The notes under the pieces are model-generated. The model saw only the letters and a list, made by a program, of their open reading frames with translations. It did no database searches and was not told the DNA's origin. A DNA stretch of 64,000 nt, from NCBI RefSeq assembly GCF_026712245.1, contig NZ_JAPPUY010000001.1, forward strand, positions 806,001 through 870,000, read 5' to 3'. Source of the DNA: Roseateles hydrophilus (GTDB lineage Bacteria > Pseudomonadota > Gammaproteobacteria > Burkholderiales > Burkholderiaceae_C). A program made the translations under genes and the position numbers. Shown here piece by piece: positions 10,393 to 19,840 of the stretch. The first letter of the stretch is position 1. The number at the start of each line of letters is the position of its first letter.

Positions 10393-11685
10393 ATGAATTC
10401 AATGCATCAACCGCTGAGCCTGAACGAACTGCAGGCCTTGCTGGGCCGCGTGTTCAGCGCCGACGCGCTGACCGAATGGGCACTGCTGCTGGCCTGCCTG
10501 GCGGTGGCCGGGCTGGTCAGCTGGGCGCTGTCGCGCGCGGCCACGCGCCGCGAGCACAGCGTGCTGTTCGGCGACCGCGTGATCGACGGCGCACTGTTCC
10601 CGCTGCTGGCGCTGGCGCTGGCCTTTGGCGCGCGCCGGCTGATGCCGCTGTGGGAGCTGTCGCCGGCGCTGTTCAAGCTGGCGCTGCCGGTGCTCGTGTC
10701 GCTGGCGGTCATCCGTGTCATCGCCCGCGTGCTGCATGCGGCCTGGCCCGACTCGGCGCCCATCCGCCTGGTCGAGCGCATCGGCTCCTGGCTGATGTGG
10801 CTGGGCGCGGTGCTGTGGATCACCGGCCTGCTGCCCATCATCCTGGACGAACTGGACGACATCGGCTGGAAGTTCGGCACCGTGCGGCTGACGCTGCGCA
10901 ACCTCATCGAGGGCGGCCTCACGGCGGCGCTGGTGCTGGTGGTGGCGCTGTGGATCTCGGCGGCCATCGAGTCGCGGTTGCTGCAGCGCGAGTCCATGGA
11001 CCTGTCCATGCGCAAGATCGCCGCCAGCGCCATCCGCGCGCTGCTGCTGTTCGTGGGCCTGCTGTTCGCGCTGTCGGCGGCGGGCATCGACCTGACCGCC
11101 CTGGGTGTGCTGGGCGGCGCCCTGGGTGTGGGCCTGGGCTTTGGCCTGCAGAAGCTGGCGGCCAACTACGTGAGCGGCTTCGTCATCCTGGCCGAGCGGA
11201 GCCTGCGCATCGGCGACATGGTCAAGGTGGACAACTTCGAGGGCCGGGTGACCGACATCAAGACGCGCTACACCGTGATCCGCTCGCTGGGCGGCAAGGA
11301 AGCCATCGTGCCCAACGAGATGCTGATCACGCAGCGGGTGGAGAACTCCTCGCTCGCCGACCCGCGGGTGCTGCTGTCCACCGTCGTGCAGGTGGACTAC
11401 GGCTGTGACGTGGAGGCTGTCATTGCCGCGCTGGCGAAGGCCGTGGCCGCCGTGCCGCGCGTGTTGGCCGAGCCCGGGCCGGCGGTGCAGCTCAGCCGCT
11501 TCGCCGACAGCGGCCTGGAGCTGACGGCGTTCTTCTGGATCGCCGACCCCGAGAACGGCGCCGGCGGCGTGCGCTCCGACGTCAACCTCGCCATCCTGCG
11601 CACGCTGGGCGAGCTGGGCGTGGAGATTCCCTACCCGCAGCAGGTGCAGCGTCAGCTGAAGTCGGAGTCCAGCACCACGCGGTAG
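10393..11685 (+). CDS. MscS-type mechanosensitive ion channel
   Basis: Inner-membrane tension-gated channel that releases solutes on osmotic downshock. The product is about 430 residues, longer than E. coli MscS (286). Several N-terminal helices precede the conserved pore helix, visible as glycine/alanine-rich LGVLGGALGVGLGFGLQKL. The beta domain starts at SLRIGDMVKVDNFEGRV and continues with IVPNEMLITQRVENSS. The start is ATG at 10393, or possibly 10402; neither has a good ribosome site. The last 34 bases overlap antiparallel with the 3' end of the alcohol dehydrogenase gene on the other strand. Confidence 0.9.
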   Translation: MNSMHQPLSLNELQALLGRVFSADALTEWALLLACLAVAGLVSWALSRAATRREHSVLFGDRVIDGALFPLLALALAFGARRLMPLWELSPALFKLALPVLVSLAVIRVIARVLHAAWPDSAPIRLVERIGSWLMWLGAVLWITGLLPIILDELDDIGWKFGTVRLTLRNLIEGGLTAALVLVVALWISAAIESRLLQRESMDLSMRKIAASAIRALLLFVGLLFALSAAGIDLTALGVLGGALGVGLGFGLQKLAANYVSGFVILAERSLRIGDMVKVDNFEGRVTDIKTRYTVIRSLGGKEAIVPNEMLITQRVENSSLADPRVLLSTVVQVDYGCDVEAVIAALAKAVAAVPRVLAEPGPAVQLSRFADSGLELTAFFWIADPENGAGGVRSDVNLAILRTLGELGVEIPYPQQVQRQLKSESSTTR

Positions 11686-12668
11686 CGCGCACGGCCGCTG
11701 CGCAGGTGGTCGATCGCGTCATTGACGCGGCTCATCGGGAAACGCTCCACCTGCGGCAGCACCTGGTGCCGCGCGGCGAAGTCCAGCATCGTCGCCAGCA
11801 CCGAGGGCGGCGGCGTGGGCGAGGCGGACAGGCCCTTCTGCCAGCTCAGCAAACCGCCGCTGCGCAGGCTCAACGCCTCGGTCACCACGCCCACCAGGTG
11901 CATGCGGCCCTTGGGCGCCAGCGTGCCGATCAGCGCGTCCCAGTTCAGCGCGGCGCCGACCGTGATGAGCAGGAAGTCCAGGCTGCCGGCGGCGGCCTTG
12001 AGCTCGGCCTTGTCGACGCTGGAGACCGTCTTGTGCGCGCCCAGCGCCAGCGCCTCGTCGCGCTTGCTGGCGGACGACGTGAACGCCGTGACTTCGCAGC
12101 CCCAGGCGCGCGCGAACTTGACGGCCAGGTGGCCCAGCCCGCCGATGCCGACGACGCCCACGCGGTCGGTCGGCTTCACGGCGTGCAGCACGAAGGGCAG
12201 GAAGACCGTGCCGCCACCGCACATCAGCGGGCCGACGGCGGCAGGATCGAGCGCGTCCGGGATGGGGATGGCCCAGGACCAGTGCGCGCGCAGCCGGTCG
12301 GCAAAGCCGCCGTGTCGGCCGATCAGGGTGGGTTGGCGCTGGCCGCACAGGTGCTGTTCGCCGCCAAGGCAGAAGTTGCAGTGCGTGCAGCTGCCGGTGT
12401 GCCAGCCCACGCCCACGCGCTGGCCCAGTTGCCGGCCCTTGGCGCGCGGGCCCAGCGCGGTGATGCGGCCGACGACCTCGTGGCCGGGCACGACGGGATA
12501 GCTGGCCGGGAACCACTCGCTGTCGATCATCGCGAGGTCGGAGTGGCAGATGCCGCAGTGCTCGACGGTGATCTCGACATCCTCGTCACCCAGCGGGCCG
12601 GGGTCGAAGTCGAACGGCTGCAGGGGGCCGCCAGCGGTGTGGGCGGCGTACGCGCGGAAATGGGCCAT
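11652..12668 (-). CDS. Zinc-dependent NAD(P) alcohol/aldehyde dehydrogenase (YahK/CAD-like)
   Basis: Medium-chain dehydrogenase that interconverts aldehydes and alcohols with NADP(H), probably in aldehyde detoxification. The 338-residue protein shows catalytic zinc ligands in EHCGICHSDL and PGHEVVGRI, structural zinc cysteines spaced as in CTHCNFCLGGEQHLC, and the Rossmann motif GVVGIGGLGHLAVK near residue 175. Closest in layout to E. coli YahK and cinnamyl-alcohol dehydrogenases. It is encoded alone between a convergent MscS gene (3' ends overlap by 34 bases) and fumarase on the same strand downstream. The substrate is inferred only at family level. Confidence 0.9.
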   Translation of the reverse strand: MAHFRAYAAHTAGGPLQPFDFDPGPLGDEDVEITVEHCGICHSDLAMIDSEWFPASYPVVPGHEVVGRITALGPRAKGRQLGQRVGVGWHTGSCTHCNFCLGGEQHLCGQRQPTLIGRHGGFADRLRAHWSWAIPIPDALDPAAVGPLMCGGGTVFLPFVLHAVKPTDRVGVVGIGGLGHLAVKFARAWGCEVTAFTSSASKRDEALALGAHKTVSSVDKAELKAAAGSLDFLLITVGAALNWDALIGTLAPKGRMHLVGVVTEALSLRSGGLLSWQKGLSASPTPPPSVLATMLDFAARHQVLPQVERFPMSRVNDAIDHLRSGRARYRVVLDSDFS

Positions 12669-12757
12669 GACGGGCTCCTCGACGAGAAGCCCGCATTCTT
12701 CAGCAAGCCCGCGGCGCGCGGGTGCGCGTTGGCGACACCGCGGCGCAGAGAGGAGGC

Positions 12758-12772
12758 GGGGCCGGTGGCCCC
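12758..12772 (-). terminator. Small GC hairpin just after the fumarase stop
   Basis: GGGGCC and GGCCCC are separated by three bases, 6 bases beyond the fumarase stop on the minus strand. On that strand the hairpin is followed by a C/T-rich run but not by a true T tract, so it is at best a weak intrinsic terminator. Confidence 0.3.
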
Positions 12773-12777
12773 GGCGC

Positions 12778-14316
12778 TCAGACGGCGTTGACCGGGATGG
12801 CCACGGGCTTGCCCGCCGCGATGCGCTGCTTCCACTCGGCCGGGCCGGTGATGTGGGCGCTGGTGCCGGTGGCGTCCACGGCCACGGTGACGGGCATGTC
12901 CACCACGTCGAACTCGTAGATGGCTTCCATGCCCAGGTCAGCGAAGCCCACGACCTTGGCGCCCTTGATCGCCTTGCTGACGAGGTAGGCGGAGCCGCCC
13001 ACGGCCATCAGGTAGGCGCTCTTGTGGTTCTTGATGGACTCGATGGCGACCGGGCCGCGCTCGGCCTTGCCCACCATCGCGATCAGGCCGGTCTTGGCCA
13101 GCATCATGTCGGTGAACTTGTCCATGCGCGTGGCCGTCGTCGGGCCGGCCGGGCCCACCACCTCGTCGCGCACCGGGTCGACCGGGCCGACGTAGTAGAT
13201 GACGCGGTTGGTGAAGTCCACGGGCAGTGGCTCACCCTTGGCCAGCATGTCCTGGATGCGCTTGTGGGCGGCGTCGCGGCCGGTCAGCATCTTGCCGTTC
13301 AGCAGCAGGGTCTGGCCGGGCGTCCAGCTGGCCACCTCGGCCGGCGTCAGCGCGTTCAGGTCGACGCGCTTGCTCTTGTTGTAGTCGGGCGCCCAGTTGA
13401 CGTCGGGCCACAGGTCCAGGCTGGGCGGCTCGATGTAGCTGGGGCCGCTGCCGTCCAGCACGAAGTGCGCATGGCGGGTGGCCGCGCAGTTCGGGATCAT
13501 CGCGATGGGCTTGCTGGCCGCGTGCGTCGGGAAGGTCTTGATCTTCACGTCGAGCACGGTGGTGAGGCCGCCCAGGCCCTGGGCGCCGATGCCCAGCGCG
13601 TTGACCTTCTCGTACAGCTCGATGCGCAGCTCTTCGAGCTTGTTCTGCGGGCCGCGCTGCAGCAGTTCGTACATGTCGATGTCTTCCATCAGCGCCTGCT
13701 TGGCGAGCAGGGCGGCCTTCTCGGCCGTGCCGCCGACGCCGATGCCCAGCATGCCCGGCGGGCACCAGCCAGCGCCCATGGTGGGCACGGTCTTCAGCAC
13801 CCAGTCGACGATGTCGTCGCTGGGGTTGAGCATGTAGACCTTGCTCTTGTTCTCCGAGCCGCCGCCCTTGGCCGCGACGATGACGTCCACCGTGTTGCCG
13901 GGCACGACTTCCATCTGCACGACGGCGGGCGTGTTGTCCTTGGTGTTCTTGCGGGCAAAGATGGGATCGTCCAGCACGGACGCGCGCAGCTTGTTGTCGG
14001 GGTTGTTGTAGCCCTGGCGCACGCCTTCGTTGATGGCGTCCTCGATGCTGCCGCTGAAGCCTTCCCAGCGCACATCCATGCCGATCTTCAGGAACACGTT
14101 GACGATGCCGGTGTCCTGGCAGATCGGCCGCTTGCCTTCGGCGCACATGCGGCTGTTGGTCAGGATTTGCGCGATCGCGTCCTTGGCTGCCGGGCTCTGC
14201 TCGCTTTCGTAGGCGCGGGCGAGGTGGGCGATGTAGTCGGCCGGGTGGTAGTAGCTGATGTACTGCAACGCCGCGGCGATGCTGTCGATGAGGTCTTGCT
14301 GGCGGATCGTGGTCAT
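12778..14316 (-). CDS. fumA: Class I fumarate hydratase (iron-sulfur)
   Basis: Converts fumarate to L-malate in the TCA cycle using an oxygen-sensitive [4Fe-4S] cluster. The 512-residue product has fused alpha and beta regions, as in E. coli FumA/FumB. Cluster cysteines are visible in KRPICQDTG, GAGWCPPGMLG and IPNCAATRH, and the C-terminal region contains the GPTTATRMD block. ATG at 14316 gives the standard N-terminus. A GATAAT box about 35 bases upstream on the minus strand is a plausible -10 element. No class II fumC is in the window, so whether this is the main fumarase is unknown. Confidence 0.95.
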   Translation of the reverse strand: MTTIRQQDLIDSIAAALQYISYYHPADYIAHLARAYESEQSPAAKDAIAQILTNSRMCAEGKRPICQDTGIVNVFLKIGMDVRWEGFSGSIEDAINEGVRQGYNNPDNKLRASVLDDPIFARKNTKDNTPAVVQMEVVPGNTVDVIVAAKGGGSENKSKVYMLNPSDDIVDWVLKTVPTMGAGWCPPGMLGIGVGGTAEKAALLAKQALMEDIDMYELLQRGPQNKLEELRIELYEKVNALGIGAQGLGGLTTVLDVKIKTFPTHAASKPIAMIPNCAATRHAHFVLDGSGPSYIEPPSLDLWPDVNWAPDYNKSKRVDLNALTPAEVASWTPGQTLLLNGKMLTGRDAAHKRIQDMLAKGEPLPVDFTNRVIYYVGPVDPVRDEVVGPAGPTTATRMDKFTDMMLAKTGLIAMVGKAERGPVAIESIKNHKSAYLMAVGGSAYLVSKAIKGAKVVGFADLGMEAIYEFDVVDMPVTVAVDATGTSAHITGPAEWKQRIAAGKPVAIPVNAV

Positions 14317-14463
14317 GGCGAGCCTGGAGCGGTGTGAGGGTTGCGCGGAATTATCGGCGGCGCTGAAAAGCGGCGCTCACGGCGGGGCGCCCATGCTGCA
14401 GCCTGCGTCCGACATGACGCTGACAGGGCGCGGGCGCCAGCGCCTCGGGCTGGGAGGCTTGAA

Positions 14464-15051
14464 TCAGTGTTTGCCGCTGTCGTTGTGGGCCAGCAGGCGG
14501 TCGGTGTAGGCGATGGCCATGGCCGACAGCAGGAAGGCGACGTGGATCAGCGTCTGCCACATCAGCGTCTGCTCGGTGTAGTTGCTGGCGTTGATGAAGG
14601 TCTTCAGCAGGTGGATGGAGCTGATGCCGATGATGGCGGTGGCCAGCTTGACCTTCAGCACCGACGCGTTCACGTGGCTCAGCCACTCGGGCTGGTCGGG
14701 GTGGCCGTCCAGGTCCATGCGCGACACGAAGGTCTCGTAGCCGCCCACGATGACCATGATCAGCAGGTTGCTGATCATCACCACGTCGATCAGGCCCAGC
14801 ACCACCAGCATCAGGATGGTCTCGTTGAGCTTGCCGGGCAGGCCGTCGCCCTTGTAGCCGATGCTCTTGACCAGCATTTCCAGCGCCGCCTGGTTGCCGA
14901 AGGCGGCCTCGATCAGGTGCACCAGCTCGGTCCAGAACTGGAACACGTAGACCGCCTGGGCCAGGATGAGGCCCAGGTACAGCGGCAGCTGCAGCCAGCG
15001 GCTGGCGAAGATCAGGCGGGGCAGGGGGCGGAGCTGGGGAGCGTTGGGCAT
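14464..15051 (-). CDS. TIGR00645 / UPF0114 (YqhA-like) membrane protein
   Basis: Inner-membrane protein of unknown function. The product is about 195 residues with four hydrophobic segments: near 15-40, 75-100, 130-150 and 165-185. Typical family stretches are [12 protein letters not shown] near the N-terminus, [20 protein letters not shown] and [21 protein letters not shown] at 15051 matches the family start; the upstream extension is unlikely. The 147 bases between it and fumarase hold no recognisable gene. Members are often found beside TCA-cycle or acetate genes, as here, but no role has been shown. Confidence 0.88.
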   Translation of the reverse strand: MPNAPQLRPLPRLIFASRWLQLPLYLGLILAQAVYVFQFWTELVHLIEAAFGNQAALEMLVKSIGYKGDGLPGKLNETILMLVVLGLIDVVMISNLLIMVIVGGYETFVSRMDLDGHPDQPEWLSHVNASVLKVKLATAIIGISSIHLLKTFINASNYTEQTLMWQTLIHVAFLLSAMAIAYTDRLLAHNDSGKH

Positions 15052-15170
15052 GGGGTGGGACCGAGCAGAATTGCCGGAAATTCTAGGTGGCGTGAATGAC
15101 GTCACGCCGTCAGGGCATCGTCAGACGCCCGAAGCACAGTCCGCGCCAATCAACTCAAGGAGACAGAGCG

Positions 15171-17132
15171 ATGAGCACGCTGAACACCTACGCGCCCAGC
15201 CCCGAGTGGGTGGCCAACGCGCATGTGAAGGGGGAGGCCGGCTACGCGGCGCTGGTGGCGGAGGCCGAGAAGGACTACGCCGGCTACTGGGCCCGCCTGG
15301 CCCGCGAGCTGCTGAGCTGGCAGACGCCGTTCACGAAGACGCTGAACGACAGCGACGCGCCGTTCTTCAAGTGGTTCGAGGACGGCAAGCTCAATGTCTC
15401 CTACAACTGCCTGGACCGCCATGTCGAGGCCGGCAAGGGCGACAAGACGGCGCTGATTTTTGAGGCGGACGATGGCGCCGTGACCCGCGTCACTTATGCC
15501 GAGCTGCTGGCCAAAGTCAGCCAGTTGGCCAACGCGCTGAAGGCGCGCGGCATCCAGAAGGGCGACCGTGTCGTCATCTATATGCCCATGTCGGTCGAAG
15601 GTGTCGTGGCCATGCAGGCCTGTGCGCGCATCGGCGCGACGCACTCGGTCGTGTTCGGCGGCTTCTCGGCGCAGAGCCTGCGCGACCGCGTGCAGGACGC
15701 CGGCGCCGTGGCGCTGATCTGCGCCGACGAGCAGCAGCGCGGCGGCAAGGCACTGCCGCTGAAGGCCATCGTCGACGAGGCGCTGGCCGACAACAGCTGC
15801 CCGACGCTGAAGGACGTCATCGTCTACCGGCGCACCGGCGGCAACATCGGCTGGGTGGAGGGGCGTGACCTGTGGCTGCACGAGCTGACGGCCGCGCAGC
15901 CGACGACCTGCGCGCCCGAGTGGGTCGAGTCCGAGCATCCGCTGTTCCTGCTCTACACGTCCGGCTCCACCGGCAAGCCCAAGGGCGTGCAGCACAGCAC
16001 CGGCGGCTACCTGCTGCATGCGGCGCTGACGACCAAGTGGACCTTCGACCTGAAGGACGACGACATCTTCTGGTGCACCGCCGACATCGGCTGGGTCACG
16101 GGCCACACCTACATCACCTACGGCCCGCTGGCGCTGGGTGGCACCGAGATCGTCTTCGAGGGCGTGCCCACGTATCCGGATGCCGGCCGCTTCTGGCAGA
16201 TGATCCAGAAGCACAAGGTCACGATCTTCTACACGGCGCCGACGGCCATCCGCTCGCTGATCAAGGCGGCCGAGAGCAACGAGGCAGTGCACCCGAAGAA
16301 GTACGACCTGAGCAGCCTGCGTCTGCTGGGCTCGGTGGGCGAGCCCATCAACCCGGCCGCCTGGGAGTGGTACCACCAGCATGTGGGCGGCAGCCGCTGC
16401 CCCATCGTCGACACCTTCTGGCAGACCGAGACCGGCGGCCACATGATCACGCCGCTGCCCGGCGTGACCACACTCGTGCCCGGCTCCTGCACGCTGCCCT
16501 TCCCGGGCATCACGACGGCCATCGTCGACGAGACCGGCAACGACGTGCCCAACGGGCAGGGCGGCATCCTCGTCGTCAAGAAGCCGTGGCCGTCGATGAT
16601 CCGCACGATCTGGGGCGACCCCGAGCGCTTCAAGAAGAGCTACTACCCGGCCGAGCTCAAGGGCTACTACCTGGCCGGCGACGGCGCCATCCGCGACGCC
16701 GAGACGGGCTACTTCACGATCACCGGCCGCATCGACGACGTGCTGAACGTGTCGGGCCACCGCATGGGCACGATGGAGATCGAGTCGGCGCTGGTCAGCT
16801 GCACGGAGCTGGTGGCGGAGGCCGCCGTCGTCGGCCGCCCGGACGACACGACCGGCGAGGCCATCTGCGCCTTCGTTGTGCTGAAGCGTCCGCGCCCGAG
16901 TGGCGACGAGGCCAAGGCCATCGCCAAGCAGCTGCGCGACCACGTGGCCAAGGAGATCGGCCCCATCGCCAAGCCCAAGGACATCCGCTTCGGCGACAAC
17001 CTGCCCAAGACGCGCTCCGGCAAGATCATGCGCCGCCTGCTGCGCTCGGTGGCCAAGGGCGAGTCGGTCACGCAGGACACGTCGACGCTGGAGAACCCGG
17101 CGATCCTCGAGCAACTGGGTCAGGCGTACTGA
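15171..17132 (+). CDS. acs: Acetyl-CoA synthetase
   Basis: Activates acetate to acetyl-CoA through acetyl-AMP, in acetate scavenging. The 653-residue protein has the AMP-binding loop [14 protein letters not shown], the acyl/adenine region [15 protein letters not shown], the hinge-region signature [16 protein letters not shown] and, near the C-terminus, [14 protein letters not shown] with the lysine that is reversibly acetylated by Pat-type enzymes. The start at 15171 is supported by an AAGGAG ribosome site 8 bases upstream. The gene is followed by a clean intrinsic terminator, so it forms its own transcription unit. Confidence 0.96.
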   Translation: MSTLNTYAPSPEWVANAHVKGEAGYAALVAEAEKDYAGYWARLARELLSWQTPFTKTLNDSDAPFFKWFEDGKLNVSYNCLDRHVEAGKGDKTALIFEADDGAVTRVTYAELLAKVSQLANALKARGIQKGDRVVIYMPMSVEGVVAMQACARIGATHSVVFGGFSAQSLRDRVQDAGAVALICADEQQRGGKALPLKAIVDEALADNSCPTLKDVIVYRRTGGNIGWVEGRDLWLHELTAAQPTTCAPEWVESEHPLFLLYTSGSTGKPKGVQHSTGGYLLHAALTTKWTFDLKDDDIFWCTADIGWVTGHTYITYGPLALGGTEIVFEGVPTYPDAGRFWQMIQKHKVTIFYTAPTAIRSLIKAAESNEAVHPKKYDLSSLRLLGSVGEPINPAAWEWYHQHVGGSRCPIVDTFWQTETGGHMITPLPGVTTLVPGSCTLPFPGITTAIVDETGNDVPNGQGGILVVKKPWPSMIRTIWGDPERFKKSYYPAELKGYYLAGDGAIRDAETGYFTITGRIDDVLNVSGHRMGTMEIESALVSCTELVAEAAVVGRPDDTTGEAICAFVVLKRPRPSGDEAKAIAKQLRDHVAKEIGPIAKPKDIRFGDNLPKTRSGKIMRRLLRSVAKGESVTQDTSTLENPAILEQLGQAY

Positions 17133-17165
17133 TTCGTGCAGGACTGATCGACGCGTCTTTTGCGC

Positions 17166-17202
17166 AGGCCGCCGGGTGAGAGCCCGGCGGCCTCATGCTT
17201 TT
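17166..17202 (+). terminator. Intrinsic terminator after acs
   Basis: A perfect 11-bp stem (AGGCCGCCGGG / CCCGGCGGCCT) with a 6-base loop, followed within a few bases by TTTT. It lies 34 bases after the acs stop. Confidence 0.75.
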
Positions 17203-17240
17203 GTGGGGTGCGTCCAGCCGGCGCGGCGACGCATTGCCAG

Positions 17241-17267
17241 AAACACAAACAGGCCCCGCAGGGCCTG
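17241..17267 (-). terminator. Intrinsic terminator of the cytochrome c gene
   Basis: On the minus strand, a 7-bp stem CAGGCCC / GGGCCTG with a 4-base loop runs into a T-rich stretch (TTTGTGTTT). It lies 38 bases beyond the cytochrome stop and faces the acs terminator tail to tail. Confidence 0.6.
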
Positions 17268-17304
17268 TCGTGGCGTGCCGCGCGTCAGCGGCGGCATCGA
17301 GAGG

Positions 17305-17598
17305 TCACTTCGTCGCCAGCACCCACTTGGCCAGCGTCTCGGCTTCGGCGGGGGTGACGTTGTTCGCCGGCATGGGCATGGCACCCCAGACACCGGCGCC
17401 GCCCTTCTGGATCTTCTCGGCCAGCTTCTTGGCGGCGTCCTTGTCTTTCGCGTACTTGGCGGCCACGTCCTTGTACGAAGGCCCGACCAGCTTCTTGTCT
17501 ACCGCATGGCAGGCCATGCAGTTCTTCTTCTGGGCCAGGTCCTGGCTGGCGAAGGCGGCGGGGGCGATCAGGACGAGGCCGAGCAACAGGGCTTTCAT
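17305..17598 (-). CDS. Small class I cytochrome c (c551/c552-like)
   Basis: Periplasmic electron carrier. The 97-residue precursor has an 18-residue signal peptide ending AAFAS, the haem motif CMACH at about residues 27-31, and a methionine axial-ligand region GAMPMPANNVTP before the final helix AETLAKWVL. Size and layout match Pseudomonas cytochrome c551 and neisserial or burkholderial c552. The ribosome site AAAGG lies about 6 bases upstream. It is transcribed divergently from the small Trp-rich gene across 63 bases. Electron partners are not visible in the window. Confidence 0.93.
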   Translation of the reverse strand: MKALLLGLVLIAPAAFASQDLAQKKNCMACHAVDKKLVGPSYKDVAAKYAKDKDAAKKLAEKIQKGGAGVWGAMPMPANNVTPAEAETLAKWVLATK

Positions 17599-17661
17599 GG
17601 GAACCTTTCAGGGGGAGGCGTGAACTACAGTGGTCGTAAAGATACCTGAAGGAGATGCCGC

Positions 17662-17922
17662 ATGGCGTTCGTATTGATCGGCGTGCTCTTGATCGTGCTC
17701 AAGGTCGGCGGTTTTGTGCAGTTTCACAAGGACGAGTTCTGGGCCTGGGCGCTGGTGCTGTCGCCGTTCCCGCTGGCGGTGCTGTGGTGGTGGTTCTCCG
17801 ACAGCACGGGGCTGACGCAGAAAAAGGCCATGCAGGCGCTGGACGCCAAGAAGGCCGCGCGCCGGGAACAGCTGATGGAGGGGCTGGGGCAGGCCCGGCC
17901 CGGCAACAAGAAGCGCCGCTGA
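17662..17922 (+). CDS. Small Trp-rich membrane protein (TIGR04438-like)
   Basis: An 86-residue protein with two hydrophobic segments (about 2-20 and 27-46). The second is tryptophan-rich (FWAW, VLWWWF), and a basic C-terminal tail ends GNKKRR. It resembles the small Trp-rich proteins described only from Betaproteobacteria; their function is unknown. The start at 17662 has a strong GAAGGAGA site 8 bases upstream. It is followed after 57 bases by lgt on the same strand, so a shared transcript is possible. Confidence 0.8.
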   Translation: MAFVLIGVLLIVLKVGGFVQFHKDEFWAWALVLSPFPLAVLWWWFSDSTGLTQKKAMQALDAKKAARREQLMEGLGQARPGNKKRR

Positions 17923-17979
17923 ACGGGGCGCCTGGCCTGCTGGCTATGATGCCGGCCGCTTTTGATTCCTGCCGAGCTC

Positions 17980-18789
17980 ATGCTGGTCCACCCCCAGTTC
18001 GACCCCATCGCCCTCCGTCTCGGCCCGCTGGCCGTGCACTGGTACGGCATCACCTACCTGATTGCGTTCGGCCTGTTCCTGTGGCTGGCCGGCAAGCGTG
18101 TGGGCATGTCCCAGCACGCTGCCGTGGGCTGGACGCGCCGTGACGTGGACGACGTGCTGTTCTACGGCGTGCTGGGCGTGGTGCTTGGCGGGCGGCTGGG
18201 CTACTGCTTCCTCTACAAGCCCGACTACTACCTGCACAACCTGGGTGAGGTGTTCGCGGTCTGGAAGGGCGGCATGGCCTTTCATGGCGGCTTGCTCGGC
18301 GTGCTGCTGGCGTTGTGGTGGTTCGGGCGGCGGCGCGGGCGTGGCTTCTTCGAGGTTGCGGACCTGATCGCGCCCTGTGTGCCCACCGGCATCATGGCCG
18401 TGCGCCTGGGCAACTTCATCAATGGCGAGCTCTGGGGCCGGCCGGCGCCGGCTGATCTGCCGTGGGCCATGTTGTTCCCGCAGGCGGCCGACGGCGGCAT
18501 GGCGCGCCATCCCTCGCAGCTCTACCAGGCCCTGGGCGAGGGGCTGCTGCTGTTCGTGATCCTGTGGCTGTACGCCCGCAAGCCGCGCGCCACGGGACAG
18601 ATCTCCGGCGTGTTCATGATGGGCTACGGCACGCTGCGTTTCGTGGCCGAGTACTTCCGCGAGCCGGACGATTTCCTGGGCTTGCGCGCGCTGAACTGGA
18701 GCCAGGGTCAGTGGCTCAGCCTGCCGATGATCCTGGCCGGCCTGGCCATCTTCCTCTGGGCCACCCGGCGCAACCAGCGCCCCGCCTGA
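17980..18789 (+). CDS. lgt: Phosphatidylglycerol-prolipoprotein diacylglyceryl transferase
   Basis: Inner-membrane enzyme that adds diacylglycerol to the lipobox cysteine, the first step of lipoprotein maturation. The product is 269 residues with about seven membrane helices. Conserved Lgt blocks are present: the HWYGITYL region, [24 protein letters not shown] with the catalytic His, and the signature [16 protein letters not shown] at 17980 fits the family N-terminus; an upstream in-frame alternative at 17962 is less likely. It is followed by dnaQ after 7 bases. Confidence 0.95.
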   Translation: MLVHPQFDPIALRLGPLAVHWYGITYLIAFGLFLWLAGKRVGMSQHAAVGWTRRDVDDVLFYGVLGVVLGGRLGYCFLYKPDYYLHNLGEVFAVWKGGMAFHGGLLGVLLALWWFGRRRGRGFFEVADLIAPCVPTGIMAVRLGNFINGELWGRPAPADLPWAMLFPQAADGGMARHPSQLYQALGEGLLLFVILWLYARKPRATGQISGVFMMGYGTLRFVAEYFREPDDFLGLRALNWSQGQWLSLPMILAGLAIFLWATRRNQRPA

Positions 18790-18796
18790 GCCGATC

Positions 18797-19525
18797 ATGA
18801 GACAGATCTTCTTCGACACCGAAACCACCGGCCTGGAAGCCGACAAGGGCGACCGCATCATCGAAATCGGTTGCGTGGAGATGGTGAACCGGCAACTGAC
18901 CGGCAACAACCTGCACCTCTACATCAACCCGGAGCGCGCCAGCCATGAGGACGCGCTGCGCGTGCACGGGCTGACGGAGCAGTTCCTGTCCGACAAGCCC
19001 AAGTTCGCCGAGATCGTCGATCGGCTGCTGGACTTCCTGGCCGGTGCCGAGCTTGTCATCCACAACGCGCCGTTCGACATCGGCTTTGTCAACGCCGAGC
19101 TCAAGCGGCTCAAGCGCGGTGTGCTGACCGACCATGTGGCCGGCGTGCGCGACACGCTGCTGATGGCGCGCGACCAGTTTCCGGGCAAGGCCAACTCGCT
19201 GGATGCGCTGTGCCGACGCTTGGAGGTGGACAACACCAAGCGCGTGCTGCACGGGGCGCTGCTGGACGCGGAACTGCTGGCCGATGTCTACATCCGCCTG
19301 ACGCGCGGGCAGGACGCGCTGCTGATGGACGACCACGGCGATGCGCCGGCCGGTGAGGCCGAAGCGGCCATCGAAGTGGTGGACCTCAGCCGTTTTGATC
19401 TGCCGGTGTTGCGTGCTGATGAGGCCGAACTGGCGGCACACACCAAGATGCTGGCCGACCTGGACAAGGCCGCCGGTGGAAATTGCAAATGGCGAGTTGT
19501 TGAGCCGCAAGAAACCGTGGCATAA
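18797..19525 (+). CDS. dnaQ: DNA polymerase III epsilon subunit (3'-5' proofreading exonuclease)
   Basis: Proofreading subunit of the replicative polymerase. The 242-residue protein has the Exo I motif FDTETTGLE at residues 6-14, Exo II in VIHNAPFDIGFVNAEL and Exo III in HGALLDAELLADVY, so all metal ligands are present. The C-terminal ~60 residues form the alpha-subunit-binding tail. The gene starts 7 bases after the lgt stop, indicating an operon. Two tRNA genes begin 33 bases downstream on the same strand. Confidence 0.94.
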   Translation: MRQIFFDTETTGLEADKGDRIIEIGCVEMVNRQLTGNNLHLYINPERASHEDALRVHGLTEQFLSDKPKFAEIVDRLLDFLAGAELVIHNAPFDIGFVNAELKRLKRGVLTDHVAGVRDTLLMARDQFPGKANSLDALCRRLEVDNTKRVLHGALLDAELLADVYIRLTRGQDALLMDDHGDAPAGEAEAAIEVVDLSRFDLPVLRADEAELAAHTKMLADLDKAAGGNCKWRVVEPQETVA

Positions 19526-19558
19526 TCGTGGGCTTCCCGAAAGCCGATGCGTTTTCGA

Positions 19559-19633
19559 GGGCGGTTAGCTCAGCGGTAGAGCACTGCCTTCACACGGCAG
19601 GGGTCGCAGGTTCGAACCCTGCACCGCCCACCA
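19559..19633 (+). tRNA. tRNA-Val (anticodon CAC), copy 1
   Basis: The acceptor stem pairs GGGCGGT with ACCGCCC. The anticodon stem CTGCC/GGCAG encloses loop TTCACAC, giving anticodon CAC, which reads the valine codon GTG. The T-arm has GGTTCGAACCC and the 3' CCA is encoded (19631-19633). GTG is a heavily used codon in this GC-rich genome. Confidence 0.97.
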
Positions 19634-19670
19634 GGTTTCCTGGTACCTTGAAAACGCAGCGCCAGATTTC

Positions 19671-19745
19671 GGGCGGTTAGCTCAGCGGTAGAGCACTGCC
19701 TTCACACGGCAGGGGTCGCAGGTTCGAACCCTGCACCGCCCACCA
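19671..19745 (+). tRNA. tRNA-Val (anticodon CAC), copy 2
   Basis: Identical to the copy ending at 19633, with a 37-base spacer between them; CCA is encoded at 19743-19745. An intrinsic terminator follows immediately, so both are likely processed from one transcript, perhaps shared with dnaQ. Confidence 0.97.
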
Positions 19746-19750
19746 AGACC

Positions 19751-19787
19751 AACCCCCTCAGCCTTGTGGCGAGGGGGTTTTTCTTTG
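19751..19787 (+). terminator. Intrinsic terminator of the tRNA-Val pair
   Basis: A perfect 9-bp stem AACCCCCTC / GAGGGGGTT with an 11-base loop, followed by TTTTTCTTT. It starts five bases after the second tRNA. Confidence 0.85.
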
Positions 19788-19840
19788 TCCGGTTTGTCGC
19801 CCGTTTGTCCAGTCTGTCCGAGGCAAGCGGGCTGCCCGCC

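Noticed and set aside
12778-14316. Long plus-strand frame opposite fumarase
   Set aside because: A His/Val/Gly-rich mirror of the fumarase codons; the minus-strand protein is unmistakable.
19559-19745. Tandem tRNA genes as a genomic-island attachment site
   Set aside because: No integrase, no partial tRNA 3' duplicate and no composition change nearby; the two copies are complete and identical.
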